From the NCBI RefSeq assembly GCF_030409315.1, contig NZ_JAUFPS010000028.1, forward strand, positions 186,001 through 250,000: a stretch of DNA of 64,000 nucleotides, given 5' to 3'. This document shows, one piece after another, positions 26,989 through 36,721 of the stretch. The position numbers were made by a program, and so were the translations under genes. The notes under the pieces are model-generated. The model was not told the origin of the DNA. It did not search any database and worked only from the letters and a program-made list of their open reading frames with translations. The DNA comes from Mucilaginibacter flavus. GTDB lineage: Bacteria > Bacteroidota > Bacteroidia > Sphingobacteriales > Sphingobacteriaceae. The number at the start of each line of letters is the position of its first letter. Positions within the stretch are counted from its first letter, which is position 1.

Positions 26989-28035
26989 ATGAAAAGATTA
27001 ATCTGCTGCCTTTTTTTGATAGCTGCCTGTATTTGTGCAAAAGCTAAAGACCCAACTATTCTGGCTAAAGGACAGCAACCCCAGGTAAGTGTTGACGAGA
27101 AGGGTGTAATAAGGGTTGTTTTCGGCAGGAGCGACAGTGTTTTTTGCGCCACCTCAACCAATGGTGGCGAAACCTTTAGCCGCACGGATTTGGTGGGGAT
27201 TGTGCCACAAATGCACCTGGGCATGGCCCGGGGGCCGCAATTAGCAAGCTCGACTAATTACAGCATGATTACCGCTATGGATAAAAACGGGGATATTCAT
27301 TGTTTTACGCTACAACATTCCAAAGGCCAGGTTTGGAAAAAGCAGGGCCTTGTAAATGACTTGCGCGCATCTGCCCCCGAGGGGTTGATGAACATTGCTG
27401 CAGATGAGGCCGACGATTTTTACGCTGTTTGGTTGGATACCCGTATTGGAAAAACAAACAATGTATGCTTTTCATCTTTGAGTATTAAAAACGGTCGATG
27501 GCTCAAAAATAAAATGGTATATCAATCACCGGATGGCCATGTTTGTGAATGCTGCCGCCCAAGTATTGCCGTGCAGGGAAATAATGTGGCTATTATGTAC
27601 AGAAACTGGCTCATGGGGGCGCGGGATATGTACTTGATTAGCTCGGCGGATAAAGGTAAAACATTTGGCACGGGGCAAAAATTAGGGAAAGGTACCTGGA
27701 AATTAAACGCCTGTCCCATGGATGGCGGCGGTTTGGTTTTTAATGCCGATCATTCCATAACAACCACCTGGAAAAGACAGGCTACCGTATACACCGCAAA
27801 GCCCGGATACGCCGAAGAAATACTGGCCGATGGGCGGGACTGTAGCCTGAACCTTATCGATAATGGCCTGGTGGTTTCGCTATCAGCAAATGGTACAGTA
27901 AAGTTTAAAAATCTTAACAATCACCAGGAAGTAACCGTTGGTAATGGCAGCTACCTGAAAACCATTGGCCTTGCTAATCATCAGGTATTTTGCGTTTGGG
28001 AACAGGATGGTATGATCAAAACAAAAAAGGTTTGA
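26989..28035 (+). CDS. Exported sialidase-like (BNR) beta-propeller with Cys motifs
   Basis: Exported protein of 348 residues with a signal peptide (ICAKAK). Asp-box-like repeats such as STNGGETFSR and SADKGKTFG indicate a BNR/sialidase-like propeller. I cannot see a full sialidase active site, so hydrolase activity should not be assumed. Two unusual features are HVCECCRPS near residue 186 and LNACPMDGGG near residue 243, whose clustered Cys could bind metal or form disulphides. The gene is divergent from copA across 163 bp, which suggests shared copper regulation. The likely role, an envelope copper-associated protein, is inference. Confidence 0.72.
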   Translation: MKRLICCLFLIAACICAKAKDPTILAKGQQPQVSVDEKGVIRVVFGRSDSVFCATSTNGGETFSRTDLVGIVPQMHLGMARGPQLASSTNYSMITAMDKNGDIHCFTLQHSKGQVWKKQGLVNDLRASAPEGLMNIAADEADDFYAVWLDTRIGKTNNVCFSSLSIKNGRWLKNKMVYQSPDGHVCECCRPSIAVQGNNVAIMYRNWLMGARDMYLISSADKGKTFGTGQKLGKGTWKLNACPMDGGGLVFNADHSITTTWKRQATVYTAKPGYAEEILADGRDCSLNLIDNGLVVSLSANGTVKFKNLNNHQEVTVGNGSYLKTIGLANHQVFCVWEQDGMIKTKKV

Positions 28036-28538
28036 TTGGTAAAACGCGCCTAAAAACCCGGTATAGATGAATGATGTGTGAATTTTTTGATTAAAAGGCA
28101 AAGCTATTAGCATATTGATACTGCGTACTGCTTCATTTACATTTGTTAAGTGATGGGGGATATTGTAGGCATGGTTGTTATGGCACTATAGTGTTTGTGT
28201 GTGGTTTACGGTGTAACTGTACAAGTTAATATTTTGTTCATTGAATAATGAAGCGGCATACCTGTACCCTTAAAATAGAATAGTTAAAAGAGTTTAACCT
28301 TTGCACACCACCGATAGTTGCTGCTATATATGTGCAGTTCTGTATCTGCAACACGGCAGTATAAACTCTGTAGCAGCCTGAACCAGAGAGTGTTTGGCTT
28401 TTCGAGAGCGCGTAAAACGTAGTTTTTTGAATTTTATTGTTTTATAATGTACTATTTACATTAATTAAAACTACATTTGAATTAAGCGCTTCTCCTATAA
28501 AGCTCTTTACCAATATTTAAACCTGTTATAAACACTTA
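28036..28538. other. Intergenic region, 503 bp, upstream of HTCS B
   Basis: No coding sequence or strong palindrome is seen. A -7-like box (TACATTTG, 28472-28479) lies 59 bp before the HTCS start. The rest is A/T-rich with no recognised element. Confidence 0.5.
28472..28479 (+). promoter_or_regulatory. -7 promoter box for HTCS B
   Basis: TACATTTG matches TAnnTTTG and lies 59 bp before the start codon. No -33 box at the usual spacing is evident. Confidence 0.4.
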
Positions 28539-31500
28539 ATGAGAAGATTACTATTCACCCTACCGGTAGTATTTGCCTTTTCCGCATGTTTTTCTCAAAG
28601 TTTATTTACCAAAAAAGTAATGAAATACTCCTCAAAGGATGGTCTTTCATTTGGTATAATTAACGGAATTACGCAGGATAGTAAAGGTTTTATATGGTTT
28701 GCAACGGGAGATGGCTTAAACCGCTTTGATGGTACAACTTTTAAAGTATTTAAATTTGATCCCAATAACCCTTACAGCCTGCCAAGCAATTATGTTCAAA
28801 ACGTACATGTAGATAAAGAGGGTGCTATCTGGATATCATCAAGAAGAGGGATTTATAAATTTGATACCAACAAAGAACGGTTCATTAAATTTAGCCCTCC
28901 CGGGTTTCCATCAACGTATTTAAATAATGTAAATACCATTTTTGAAAATAACAAAAACCAGTTGTGGTTTTCCTGCGGCCCATCGGGGTTTGCATCTTAT
29001 AACATAAAAACCCACCAGTTTAAAAATTACACAAAAAAAGAACAACCCGGTTTATTAGGCAATTTATCGGTTATTAATGTTATTGAAGATAGTTACGGGC
29101 TATTGTGGGTAGGAACCAGGGACGGCGGAGTTAACGTTTTTAGCACCCAAAACGGCGTGGTTTCAAAAAACCTCAACAGCCGGTTTCCGCTTAAACTTAT
29201 TCCGCAAGGCCTTATCACCTCTATTTATGAAGATCATAATCATAACGTATGGATAGCCACCAGTAAGGGCCTGGCACTTTATAACAGAAAAGAAAATAAC
29301 ATCCGCGTTTTTTTAGGTTCAACTTATAACCTGCGAAGCAACTATTTCTTCTCGCTTTTGGAGGATGATCACAAAAATCTGCTTGTCGGCCTTTTAGATG
29401 GAGGGGTATACTCGATAAATCTCGACAAAGCCGAAAAATCATCCTACAAAGATATCACTATCGATCCGGTGCAGTCGGAAGATAATTATAGCATCACCGC
29501 GCGTACTATCGAAACGTTATTCCAGGATAAAGATAAAAACATCTGGGTGGGTACTTATGGTGATGGAATTTACCTGTTAAGTAGTGTTCCCGAAAAATTT
29601 CAAAAATTCCAGAGCGCGTTAAAAGACACTTACGGCAGTAGCTTTTTAAGGTATTACGGCATGTGTATGGATGATGAAGGATACCTGTGGATGGGTACCG
29701 ATGGCGATGGGATACATAAAAGAACACTTAGTGGCGAGGTGGTAAAATATTACCGTGCCGACGGTAAAAAAGGTTCTATAACATGCAATAACATACTTTG
29801 CGCCTATAAGGATAATTCCAACACCTTGTGGTTTGGTTCTTACTCGCATGGGTTATTCAGGTATAACAGAAAAACCGATTCATTTACAAATTACACGCAC
29901 CAGGCAAATGATCCTGCCAGCCTGGGTTTAAACGATGTAAGGTGTATTTTGCAGGATTCGCAAAATAATTTATGGGTTGGTACAAATGGTGGTGGCTTGA
30001 GTTTAATGCAGGCCGGCAGCGATAAATTTGTTAACTACAACCCGCAAAACAGCGGCATCAGTTCAGATTATATACGGGCACTTGCCGAAGATGCTTATGG
30101 CAATCTTTTTATAGGTACGGCGGCATCGGGCCTTAAGTATTACATCAGGAGCCAAAATAAATTTGTTAACTATTTCAGCAACGAGGAAGCCGAAAAATTT
30201 TTGCCAAGCCATTTTATATATTCGATGTATTTAGATAATAAGGAAACGCTTTATATAGGTACTGAGGGAGATGGGCTTGTTTCCTATGACATAGGGAACA
30301 AAAAATTTAAAAGGTATACCGAAAAAGATGGATTAGCTGATAATACGGTAAATTCCATACAAAAGGATGAAACCGGCAGCATTTGGATAAGCACCAACAG
30401 GGGGTTATCGCGAATTGACCGGCAAACAGACCGCATTATCAATTATGATAGTTCTGACGGCCTGCAGGCAGGGCAGTTCAATACAGGTTCATCCATGTAC
30501 TCCTACGATAAAAAGTTTATGGTGTTTGGCGGCACCGAGGGCTACAATGTGTTTTACCCGGCCAGGGTTAAGCAAAATTTATTTAAACCTAAAGTTTTAA
30601 TTACCGGGCTACAGTTATTTGGCAAAGAGGTTGAAGTTGGTCAAAAGGATAGCATATTAAGCGCTGGCATTAACGAATCTACCCAAATTACCCTAACCCC
30701 CAATCAACAGGTTTTCTCCATACAATATGTGGCATTAAACTATGCTTATGCCGAAAAGAATGAGTTTGCTTACAGGCTGGCCGGGTTAGAAAAAAACTGG
30801 AATTATGTAAAAAACCAACGATCTGTTACATACAGATACCTGCCAGCCGGCGATTATGTTTTCCAGGTAAAAGCTACAAACCAGGATGGGATATGGTTTG
30901 ATAATTATGCCACAATTAAAATAAGAATCCAGGGGCCGTGGTATCAAAGATGGTGGGCATATCTAATCTATTCCCTGGTAATAGGCGCGCTTATTTATTT
31001 TTACATAAGCTACAGAACCAGTCAGTCGCGTTTAAAATACGAAGTAAAAATAGCTCAGATCTCGGCCGAAAAGGAAAAGGAACTCAACGAGCGGAAACTA
31101 TCTTTTTTTACCAATATCTCACACGAATTCAGAACGCCGCTTACCCTGATTATTAACCCTGTTAAAGAGTTGTTATTTAATCCCGGGGCCAGAGAAAACG
31201 AAACCGGTAACTTAAGTATCGTTTTCCGTAACGCCCGCAGACTTTTGAGTTTGGTTGACCAGTTATTGTTGTTCAGAAAAGCCGAGAGTGAAACCGATAG
31301 CCTTAAAATTGTACGGCTAAATATTGTAAGCTTATGTAAAGAGGTTTTTTTATGTTTTAGCCACCAGGCCAAAAGCAAAAACATCCTTTTCGATTTTGTT
31401 TCCGAAGCCGATGCGATAGAAGTGTTTGCCGATAGGGAAAAGATGGAGATTGTGTTATTTAATTTAATATCAAATGCCTTGAAATTTACACCCGAAGGAG

Positions 31501-32726
31501 GGATGGTCAATTGCCTTATTTATCAATGGGACAATTCTGTGAATATAGAGGTTAAAGATACCGGCTGCGGAATAACCGGTAATGTTGGTGAGCAATTATT
31601 TGATAAATTTTACCAGGTTCAAAATGAGTTGCCATCTAACGGCGGCTTTGGTATTGGCTTATACCTGGTAAAAAAATTCGTTGAAAGCCACAAAGGAAAG
31701 GTTAGCTATACCAGTTTAAACGGCGCCGGCAGCATATTTAAAGTTTGCTTACAAAAAGGGAAAGAGCATTTGACCCCTAACCTTATTTTTGAGGATGTTA
31801 TAGAAACATCCATATTTTTAGAAGAACTTGTTGAAAGTTATGAGGAGGTACCCGGATTACCGCCAGAAATAAGTACTATAAAAAGCAAAAAAAACGATCC
31901 TCTTGATTTTGAATCAAAATCAATGCTCATTGTAGATGATAACGCACAGATGAGGCAATATTTGAAGCAGATATTTTCGCCAAAGTTCGAAATTTTTGAA
32001 GCTACCGACGGTGCAGAAGGTTTAGAAAAGGTGCAGCAGCTTTTACCCGATATTATTATTAGCGACGTAATGATGCAAGGTTTAAGCGGTATAGAATTAT
32101 GTAGCAAAGTTAAAGAAGACCCCGCGCTTGCCCACATCCCTGTTTTACTGTTAACGGCAAGCTCATCGCCCGAGATAAAACTTAAAGGAATAGAAGGCGG
32201 GGCCGACGATTACATCAGTAAACCTTTTGAACGCGAATTGCTTTTAGCACGCGTTAATGGCATTTTGAAGAGTAAGAATAATCTTCAAAAGTATTTTTAT
32301 AATGAAATTACGTTAACATCAAATGATCTTAAAGTTCCGCCCGATTATAAGGAGTTTTTAGCCACCTGCATAAGGGTTGTAGAAGATAATTTAAGCGATA
32401 ACGACTTTTCAATTAAAACACTGGCTACCGAAGTTGGCATGAGCCACTCCAACCTGTATAAAAGAATCAGGGCTATTTCGGGGCAATCTGCCAACGGCTT
32501 TATACGGTTTATACGCCTCAGAAAGGCTGCCGAAATGTTTTTGAAAACAGATTGTACCGTTTCTGAAGCCGCTTACAAGGTTGGCATTAACGATCCTAAA
32601 TATTTCAGGGAACAATTCAGCAAGCTATTTGGCCTTAACCCATCTGAATACATAAAAAAATTCCGTGTCCCTTTTCACGCCAATATTACCCGTAACGTTG
32701 TGAAGTCAAAAAATAACAAAAGCTAA
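28539..32726 (+). CDS. Hybrid two-component system regulator (HTCS), complete, locus B
   Basis: Complete one-protein sensor-regulator of 1395 residues. It has an N-terminal signal peptide (to about residue 20), a large periplasmic region of regulator-propeller repeats (WVGTRDGG, WVGTNGGG, IGTEGDG), a Y_Y_Y domain near 690-800 and one membrane helix near 805-828. The histidine kinase has His862 in SHEFRTPL and an ATPase domain (FGIGLYLVKKF), the receiver has phosphoacceptor Asp1176 in ISDVMMQG, and a C-terminal AraC helix-turn-helix (FSIKTLATEVGMSHSNLYKRI) completes the chain. It lies 712 bp before susC of locus B, its expected target. It is clearly paralogous to the regulator at the window start. 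Confidence 0.97.
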   Translation: MRRLLFTLPVVFAFSACFSQSLFTKKVMKYSSKDGLSFGIINGITQDSKGFIWFATGDGLNRFDGTTFKVFKFDPNNPYSLPSNYVQNVHVDKEGAIWISSRRGIYKFDTNKERFIKFSPPGFPSTYLNNVNTIFENNKNQLWFSCGPSGFASYNIKTHQFKNYTKKEQPGLLGNLSVINVIEDSYGLLWVGTRDGGVNVFSTQNGVVSKNLNSRFPLKLIPQGLITSIYEDHNHNVWIATSKGLALYNRKENNIRVFLGSTYNLRSNYFFSLLEDDHKNLLVGLLDGGVYSINLDKAEKSSYKDITIDPVQSEDNYSITARTIETLFQDKDKNIWVGTYGDGIYLLSSVPEKFQKFQSALKDTYGSSFLRYYGMCMDDEGYLWMGTDGDGIHKRTLSGEVVKYYRADGKKGSITCNNILCAYKDNSNTLWFGSYSHGLFRYNRKTDSFTNYTHQANDPASLGLNDVRCILQDSQNNLWVGTNGGGLSLMQAGSDKFVNYNPQNSGISSDYIRALAEDAYGNLFIGTAASGLKYYIRSQNKFVNYFSNEEAEKFLPSHFIYSMYLDNKETLYIGTEGDGLVSYDIGNKKFKRYTEKDGLADNTVNSIQKDETGSIWISTNRGLSRIDRQTDRIINYDSSDGLQAGQFNTGSSMYSYDKKFMVFGGTEGYNVFYPARVKQNLFKPKVLITGLQLFGKEVEVGQKDSILSAGINESTQITLTPNQQVFSIQYVALNYAYAEKNEFAYRLAGLEKNWNYVKNQRSVTYRYLPAGDYVFQVKATNQDGIWFDNYATIKIRIQGPWYQRWWAYLIYSLVIGALIYFYISYRTSQSRLKYEVKIAQISAEKEKELNERKLSFFTNISHEFRTPLTLIINPVKELLFNPGARENETGNLSIVFRNARRLLSLVDQLLLFRKAESETDSLKIVRLNIVSLCKEVFLCFSHQAKSKNILFDFVSEADAIEVFADREKMEIVLFNLISNALKFTPEGGMVNCLIYQWDNSVNIEVKDTGCGITGNVGEQLFDKFYQVQNELPSNGGFGIGLYLVKKFVESHKGKVSYTSLNGAGSIFKVCLQKGKEHLTPNLIFEDVIETSIFLEELVESYEEVPGLPPEISTIKSKKNDPLDFESKSMLIVDDNAQMRQYLKQIFSPKFEIFEATDGAEGLEKVQQLLPDIIISDVMMQGLSGIELCSKVKEDPALAHIPVLLLTASSSPEIKLKGIEGGADDYISKPFERELLLARVNGILKSKNNLQKYFYNEITLTSNDLKVPPDYKEFLATCIRVVEDNLSDNDFSIKTLATEVGMSHSNLYKRIRAISGQSANGFIRFIRLRKAAEMFLKTDCTVSEAAYKVGINDPKYFREQFSKLFGLNPSEYIKKFRVPFHANITRNVVKSKNNKS

Positions 32727-32972
32727 TTCCTTAAAAATACCCGTGAAAATCGTTTTGTAATAGCAGGCAATACGCTGTGTCAAAAAAAATGGACAATTTT
32801 AGGCTTCAGGCACGAAAATATGTGCCGATATTTTAAGCCAAATTAACACAGATGCCCGCAAAATGGCGTTTTTACAACCCGATTTAGTTCTTAAAACGCG
32901 ACTCGGCGGGTACTTCCTTTTTTTATTTGAAATTTAAAATCGGCTCCCGTGCAAAAAGCGCCGAAAACTTGA

Positions 32973-33010
32973 TTATCCCCTTCTGTTTTACCAATTACCC
33001 CCTTTAGTTG
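32973..33010 (+). promoter_or_regulatory. Two adjacent C-rich motifs, possible HTCS operators
   Basis: TTATCCCCTTCTGTTTT (32973-32989) and ATTACCCCCTTTAGTTG (32994-33010) start 21 bp apart, two helical turns. The first shares the 11-mer CCCCTTCTGTT with the site at 33377-33387. Regulator binding is inference. Confidence 0.4.
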
Positions 33011-33372
33011 TACGAATTTACCTCTCGCAGGCACTTCGTATTATAACCATCTTAGGGCTGCCAATTATAAATGTAACAACCACATTTAATTTTATTGAAA
33101 TAGCAATCTGCGGTAATATCAATTGATAAACGTGGGTTTAGTGCCAATTATTTTTAGAAATAAAAAATACAAAAGGTGTATCCCATTAGCATAGTCTGCT
33201 AAAAGGACCTCCTTTATGGTAGTATTATTTATTGCTATAACGCGAATGATATGCGGTTTCATTTGTAAACCGTTGCCAAACAGAGCCAGTTTTTAACTTA
33301 ATATATAAACCTTAAATGAGCAATATGGAAGAAAAGTAAGCACCCAACACCCCGGGGAAGTTATGGAATTAA

Positions 33373-33389
33373 TTTACCCCTTCTGTTAT
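33373..33389 (+). promoter_or_regulatory. C-rich motif just upstream of susC B
   Basis: TTTACCCCTTCTGTTAT ends 49 bp before the susC start. It matches the motif upstream of susC A (7566-7582) at 15 of 17 positions. Confidence 0.4.
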
Positions 33390-33438
33390 CCCGCTTTTAT
33401 AGCGTGCATTAAATGTTAATTAACTTAAATAAGCGAAT

Positions 33439-36400
33439 ATGGAATACAATTTACATAAGACAGTAAACTTGTTAAGGGTCTTTAAAATTGCGCTGAGTCA
33501 ACTATTAATGGCTTTAATATTTGTTGGTGTATCATACGCCGGCGCAGCAAAAATCGAAACAACAAAATTTACAAAAACAAATGGCGCAAAAATCAATGAA
33601 AACGCCCCGATAAAAATTTCGGGTAAAGTAATTGATCAGGCCACCGGTGAAACTCTGGTTGGCGTATCGGTACTGGTTAAAGGTTCAAACGTTGGAACCG
33701 TAACCGATATCAACGGAAAGTTTACCATCACCGCTGCCGAGAACGCCGTATTGGTAATATCATACATAGGCTATAATACCGCCGAAGTACCTGTAGGTGG
33801 CAAAAGCATTCTTAGTATTAAATTACAACCGTCATCCAAAGGTTTGAATGAGGTTATCGTAGTAGGTTACGGTGTACAAAAGAAAGTAACCGTTACGGGT
33901 GCTGTAACATCAGTTAAAGGAGATGAACTGGTAAAATCACCAGCAACTAACCTTTCTAACTCAATTGCCGGCCGTATGCCGGGTGTAATTGCCACTAACA
34001 GTAGCGGCGAGCCTGGTTACGATGGCTCAACTATCCGTATCCGTGGTACCAATACCCTGGGTAATAACGACGCGTTAATTGTAATCGACGGGGTGCCGGC
34101 GCCTGCAGGCCAATCAAATATTGATAGGTTAAACCCTGCGGATATTGAAAGTATATCTGTGTTAAAAGACGCGTCGGCGGCCATCTATGGTGCCAGGGCG
34201 GCTAACGGTGTTATTTTGGTTACCACCAAGCGTGGTAAACTGGGCAAACCCGAACTTTCTTATACTTACAATAAAGGATGGGCCCAGCCTACTCTTTTGC
34301 CTAAAATGGCTAATTCAACCGAGTATGCCACCATGGTAGATGAGATAGACCTTTATGGTTTACCTTCGCAATATTGGACAGCCGCTTCGGCCGCGTTTAA
34401 AACCACAGGCAGCTTTACCCGTCCGGATAACGGTGCCACTACAACGGCTACTTTTCAACCATCTGATTTTAAAAAATTTGCCGATGGTTCTGATCCATGG
34501 GGGCACCCAAATACAGATTGGTTTAAAGCCACATTGAAAGACTGGTCGCCACAGTCGCGCCAAAATATTCAATTATCAGGAGGGTCCGAAAATGTGAAAT
34601 ACCTAACCTCTATTGGCTACCAAAACCAGGATGGTTATTATAAAAATTCGGCTACAGGCTACAAGCAATATGATTTTAGGATAAACCTGGATGCCAAGGT
34701 TAACAAATACATCAATACATCTATTGGCGTATCAGGCAGGCAGGAAAATCGTTTCTTTCCAAATGGCGGTGGCGCAAGTGATATATTCAGGATGTTAATG
34801 CGCGGTTACCCAAATAGGCCGGCTTACTGGCCTAATGGTTTACCTGGCCCCGATATTGAAAACGGTCAGCAACCGGTATTGATCACTACCAACCAAACCG
34901 GTTACAATAAAGACACCCGGTACTACGTGCAAACCAACGGCAAATTAGAGATATCAGTTCCGGGAGTAGATGGATTAAAAATTATCGGAAACGTTGCGTT
35001 AGATAAATACATGCAGCAAACTAAAGCATGGCAAACACCCTGGTATGTATATAGCTGGGATAACGTTACAAGAGATGCCAGCGGCACCCCGGTACTTACC
35101 AAAGTTGCCCGCGGTCCGGCCCAGGCTACACTGGCCCAGGGATCTGATGATCAGCTAAGCAGTTTATTGGAAGGTATTGTAAGCTATAACCACAACTTTG
35201 GCAGCCATAACATTGTGTTGCTTGCAGGTGTAACTAAAGAAAAATCAAACGATAGCCAATTTGGCGCTTCGCGTAAGTACTTCAATTCGGTAGCTATCGA
35301 CCAGTTAAACTGGGGTGGCAACTCCGAGATAGGTAACTACGGTACCGCCTGGCAAAAGGCCCGTTTAAATTATTTTGGCAGGGTTGGCTATAACTATAAA
35401 GAAAAATACCTGGCAGAGTTTTTATGGCGTGTTGATGGTTCATACATGTTCCCTCAATCACATCGTTTCGGCTTCTTTCCTGGTATATCAGCCGGTTGGA
35501 GAATCTCTGAAGAAGATTTCTTTAAAAACAACATAAAATTCCTTCAAAATTTAAAACTACGTGGATCTTGGGGGCAAATGGGTAACGATAATGTTGTTAA
35601 GCCGGGCACCAATACACTGGCCGAATACTCTTACCTGCCATTGTATAACGTAGGTTCATACATTATTAACGGCGCACCAGCTCAAACATTGGCCGAAAAC
35701 GTGGCTCCAAACCCCAACTTTACCTGGGAAAAAGCCAATAACAGCGATGTTGCGTTAGAGGGTACCACGTTAAACGGTAAATTGGATTTCACCCTGGAAG
35801 CGTTTTTAAACAAACGTACCCAAATATTATGGGCTCCTACTGCATCAGTTCCTGCAACCGCTATACCGGGTGCTTTGCTGCCGCCTGTGAACTACGGAAA
35901 AGTAACCAACAAAGGCTGGGAGTTTCAATTTAGCTACCATGACAAAATTGGCGAAGTACGATACAATGTAGGTGTAAACGGTGGCTATGCCAAAAACAGA
36001 ATTGATAAATGGGATGAAGTTCCTGGAGCGCCAGCCTGGCAAAAATCAACCGGGCATCCTATCGGTTCACAGCTTTATTACATATATACCGGTATATTTT
36101 CTACCCAGGCTCAGGTTGATGCCAACAAGGTTGATTATAGTGGCGTAGGCGCAAGCACCCTTCGCCCCGGCGATATGATGTATAAAGATGTAAACGGCGA
36201 TGGTAAAATTAATGGTGATGACCAGGTAAGGAATGATAAAACCAGCCAGCCAACTTTCCAGGGTGGTTTAAATTTTGGAGTACAGTATAAAAGTTTCGAC
36301 CTGAGTGTTTTATTGCAAGGTGCAACAGGTGGTCAGCTTTTTCTGCAAACAGAATCTGGTACTATCGGTAACTTCCTGCAATATAGCTACGATCACCGTT

Positions 36401-36711
36401 GGACGGTTGATAACCCAAGCACAAAAGACCCACGTACAGTTGATAGAAATAACCAGTATTTTTCTGGAGGTAATACTTATTGGCTGCTTAATACAAATTA
36501 TATCAGGGTTAAAAACGTTGAGCTTGGTTACACCCTTCCGGTAGCGCTAACGTCAAAAATTGGTATAAGCAATTTACGCGTGTATGTTAATGGCCTTAAC
36601 CTGCTTACCTATTCAAAAGAGAAAATTTATGATCCGGAATCAACCAGTTCATCCGGTCAGTATTATCCTCAGGCAAGAGTCATGAATATGGGCGTAAGTG
36701 TAAAATTTTAA
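33439..36711 (+). CDS. SusC/RagA-type TonB-dependent outer-membrane transporter (locus B)
   Basis: Outer-membrane sugar importer of 1090 residues. The signal peptide (VGVSYAGAAK) is followed by a carboxypeptidase-regulatory-like domain (ISGKVIDQATGETLVGVSVL, near residues 59-78), the SusC signature VIVVGYGVQKK, a plug (SIAGRMPGVIA) and the barrel, ending in MGVSVKF. The SusD start codon lies 10 bp after the stop. Residue by residue it follows the locus A transporter closely in the plug and diverges in the barrel, as expected for paralogues tuned to different but related glycans. Confidence 0.96.
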   Translation: MEYNLHKTVNLLRVFKIALSQLLMALIFVGVSYAGAAKIETTKFTKTNGAKINENAPIKISGKVIDQATGETLVGVSVLVKGSNVGTVTDINGKFTITAAENAVLVISYIGYNTAEVPVGGKSILSIKLQPSSKGLNEVIVVGYGVQKKVTVTGAVTSVKGDELVKSPATNLSNSIAGRMPGVIATNSSGEPGYDGSTIRIRGTNTLGNNDALIVIDGVPAPAGQSNIDRLNPADIESISVLKDASAAIYGARAANGVILVTTKRGKLGKPELSYTYNKGWAQPTLLPKMANSTEYATMVDEIDLYGLPSQYWTAASAAFKTTGSFTRPDNGATTTATFQPSDFKKFADGSDPWGHPNTDWFKATLKDWSPQSRQNIQLSGGSENVKYLTSIGYQNQDGYYKNSATGYKQYDFRINLDAKVNKYINTSIGVSGRQENRFFPNGGGASDIFRMLMRGYPNRPAYWPNGLPGPDIENGQQPVLITTNQTGYNKDTRYYVQTNGKLEISVPGVDGLKIIGNVALDKYMQQTKAWQTPWYVYSWDNVTRDASGTPVLTKVARGPAQATLAQGSDDQLSSLLEGIVSYNHNFGSHNIVLLAGVTKEKSNDSQFGASRKYFNSVAIDQLNWGGNSEIGNYGTAWQKARLNYFGRVGYNYKEKYLAEFLWRVDGSYMFPQSHRFGFFPGISAGWRISEEDFFKNNIKFLQNLKLRGSWGQMGNDNVVKPGTNTLAEYSYLPLYNVGSYIINGAPAQTLAENVAPNPNFTWEKANNSDVALEGTTLNGKLDFTLEAFLNKRTQILWAPTASVPATAIPGALLPPVNYGKVTNKGWEFQFSYHDKIGEVRYNVGVNGGYAKNRIDKWDEVPGAPAWQKSTGHPIGSQLYYIYTGIFSTQAQVDANKVDYSGVGASTLRPGDMMYKDVNGDGKINGDDQVRNDKTSQPTFQGGLNFGVQYKSFDLSVLLQGATGGQLFLQTESGTIGNFLQYSYDHRWTVDNPSTKDPRTVDRNNQYFSGGNTYWLLNTNYIRVKNVELGYTLPVALTSKIGISNLRVYVNGLNLLTYSKEKIYDPESTSSSGQYYPQARVMNMGVSVKF

Positions 36712-36721
36712 TTTGAACGAT

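Larger units (their letters stand above)
32727..33438. other. Intergenic region, 712 bp, upstream of susC B with repeated C-rich motifs
   Basis: The long leader contains three related C-rich motifs (32973-32989, 32994-33010, 33373-33389) and no credible protein gene. An eight-codon frame (33316-33339) resembles the susC start region but is too short to call. This is the best candidate region for HTCS binding in locus B. Confidence 0.55.
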
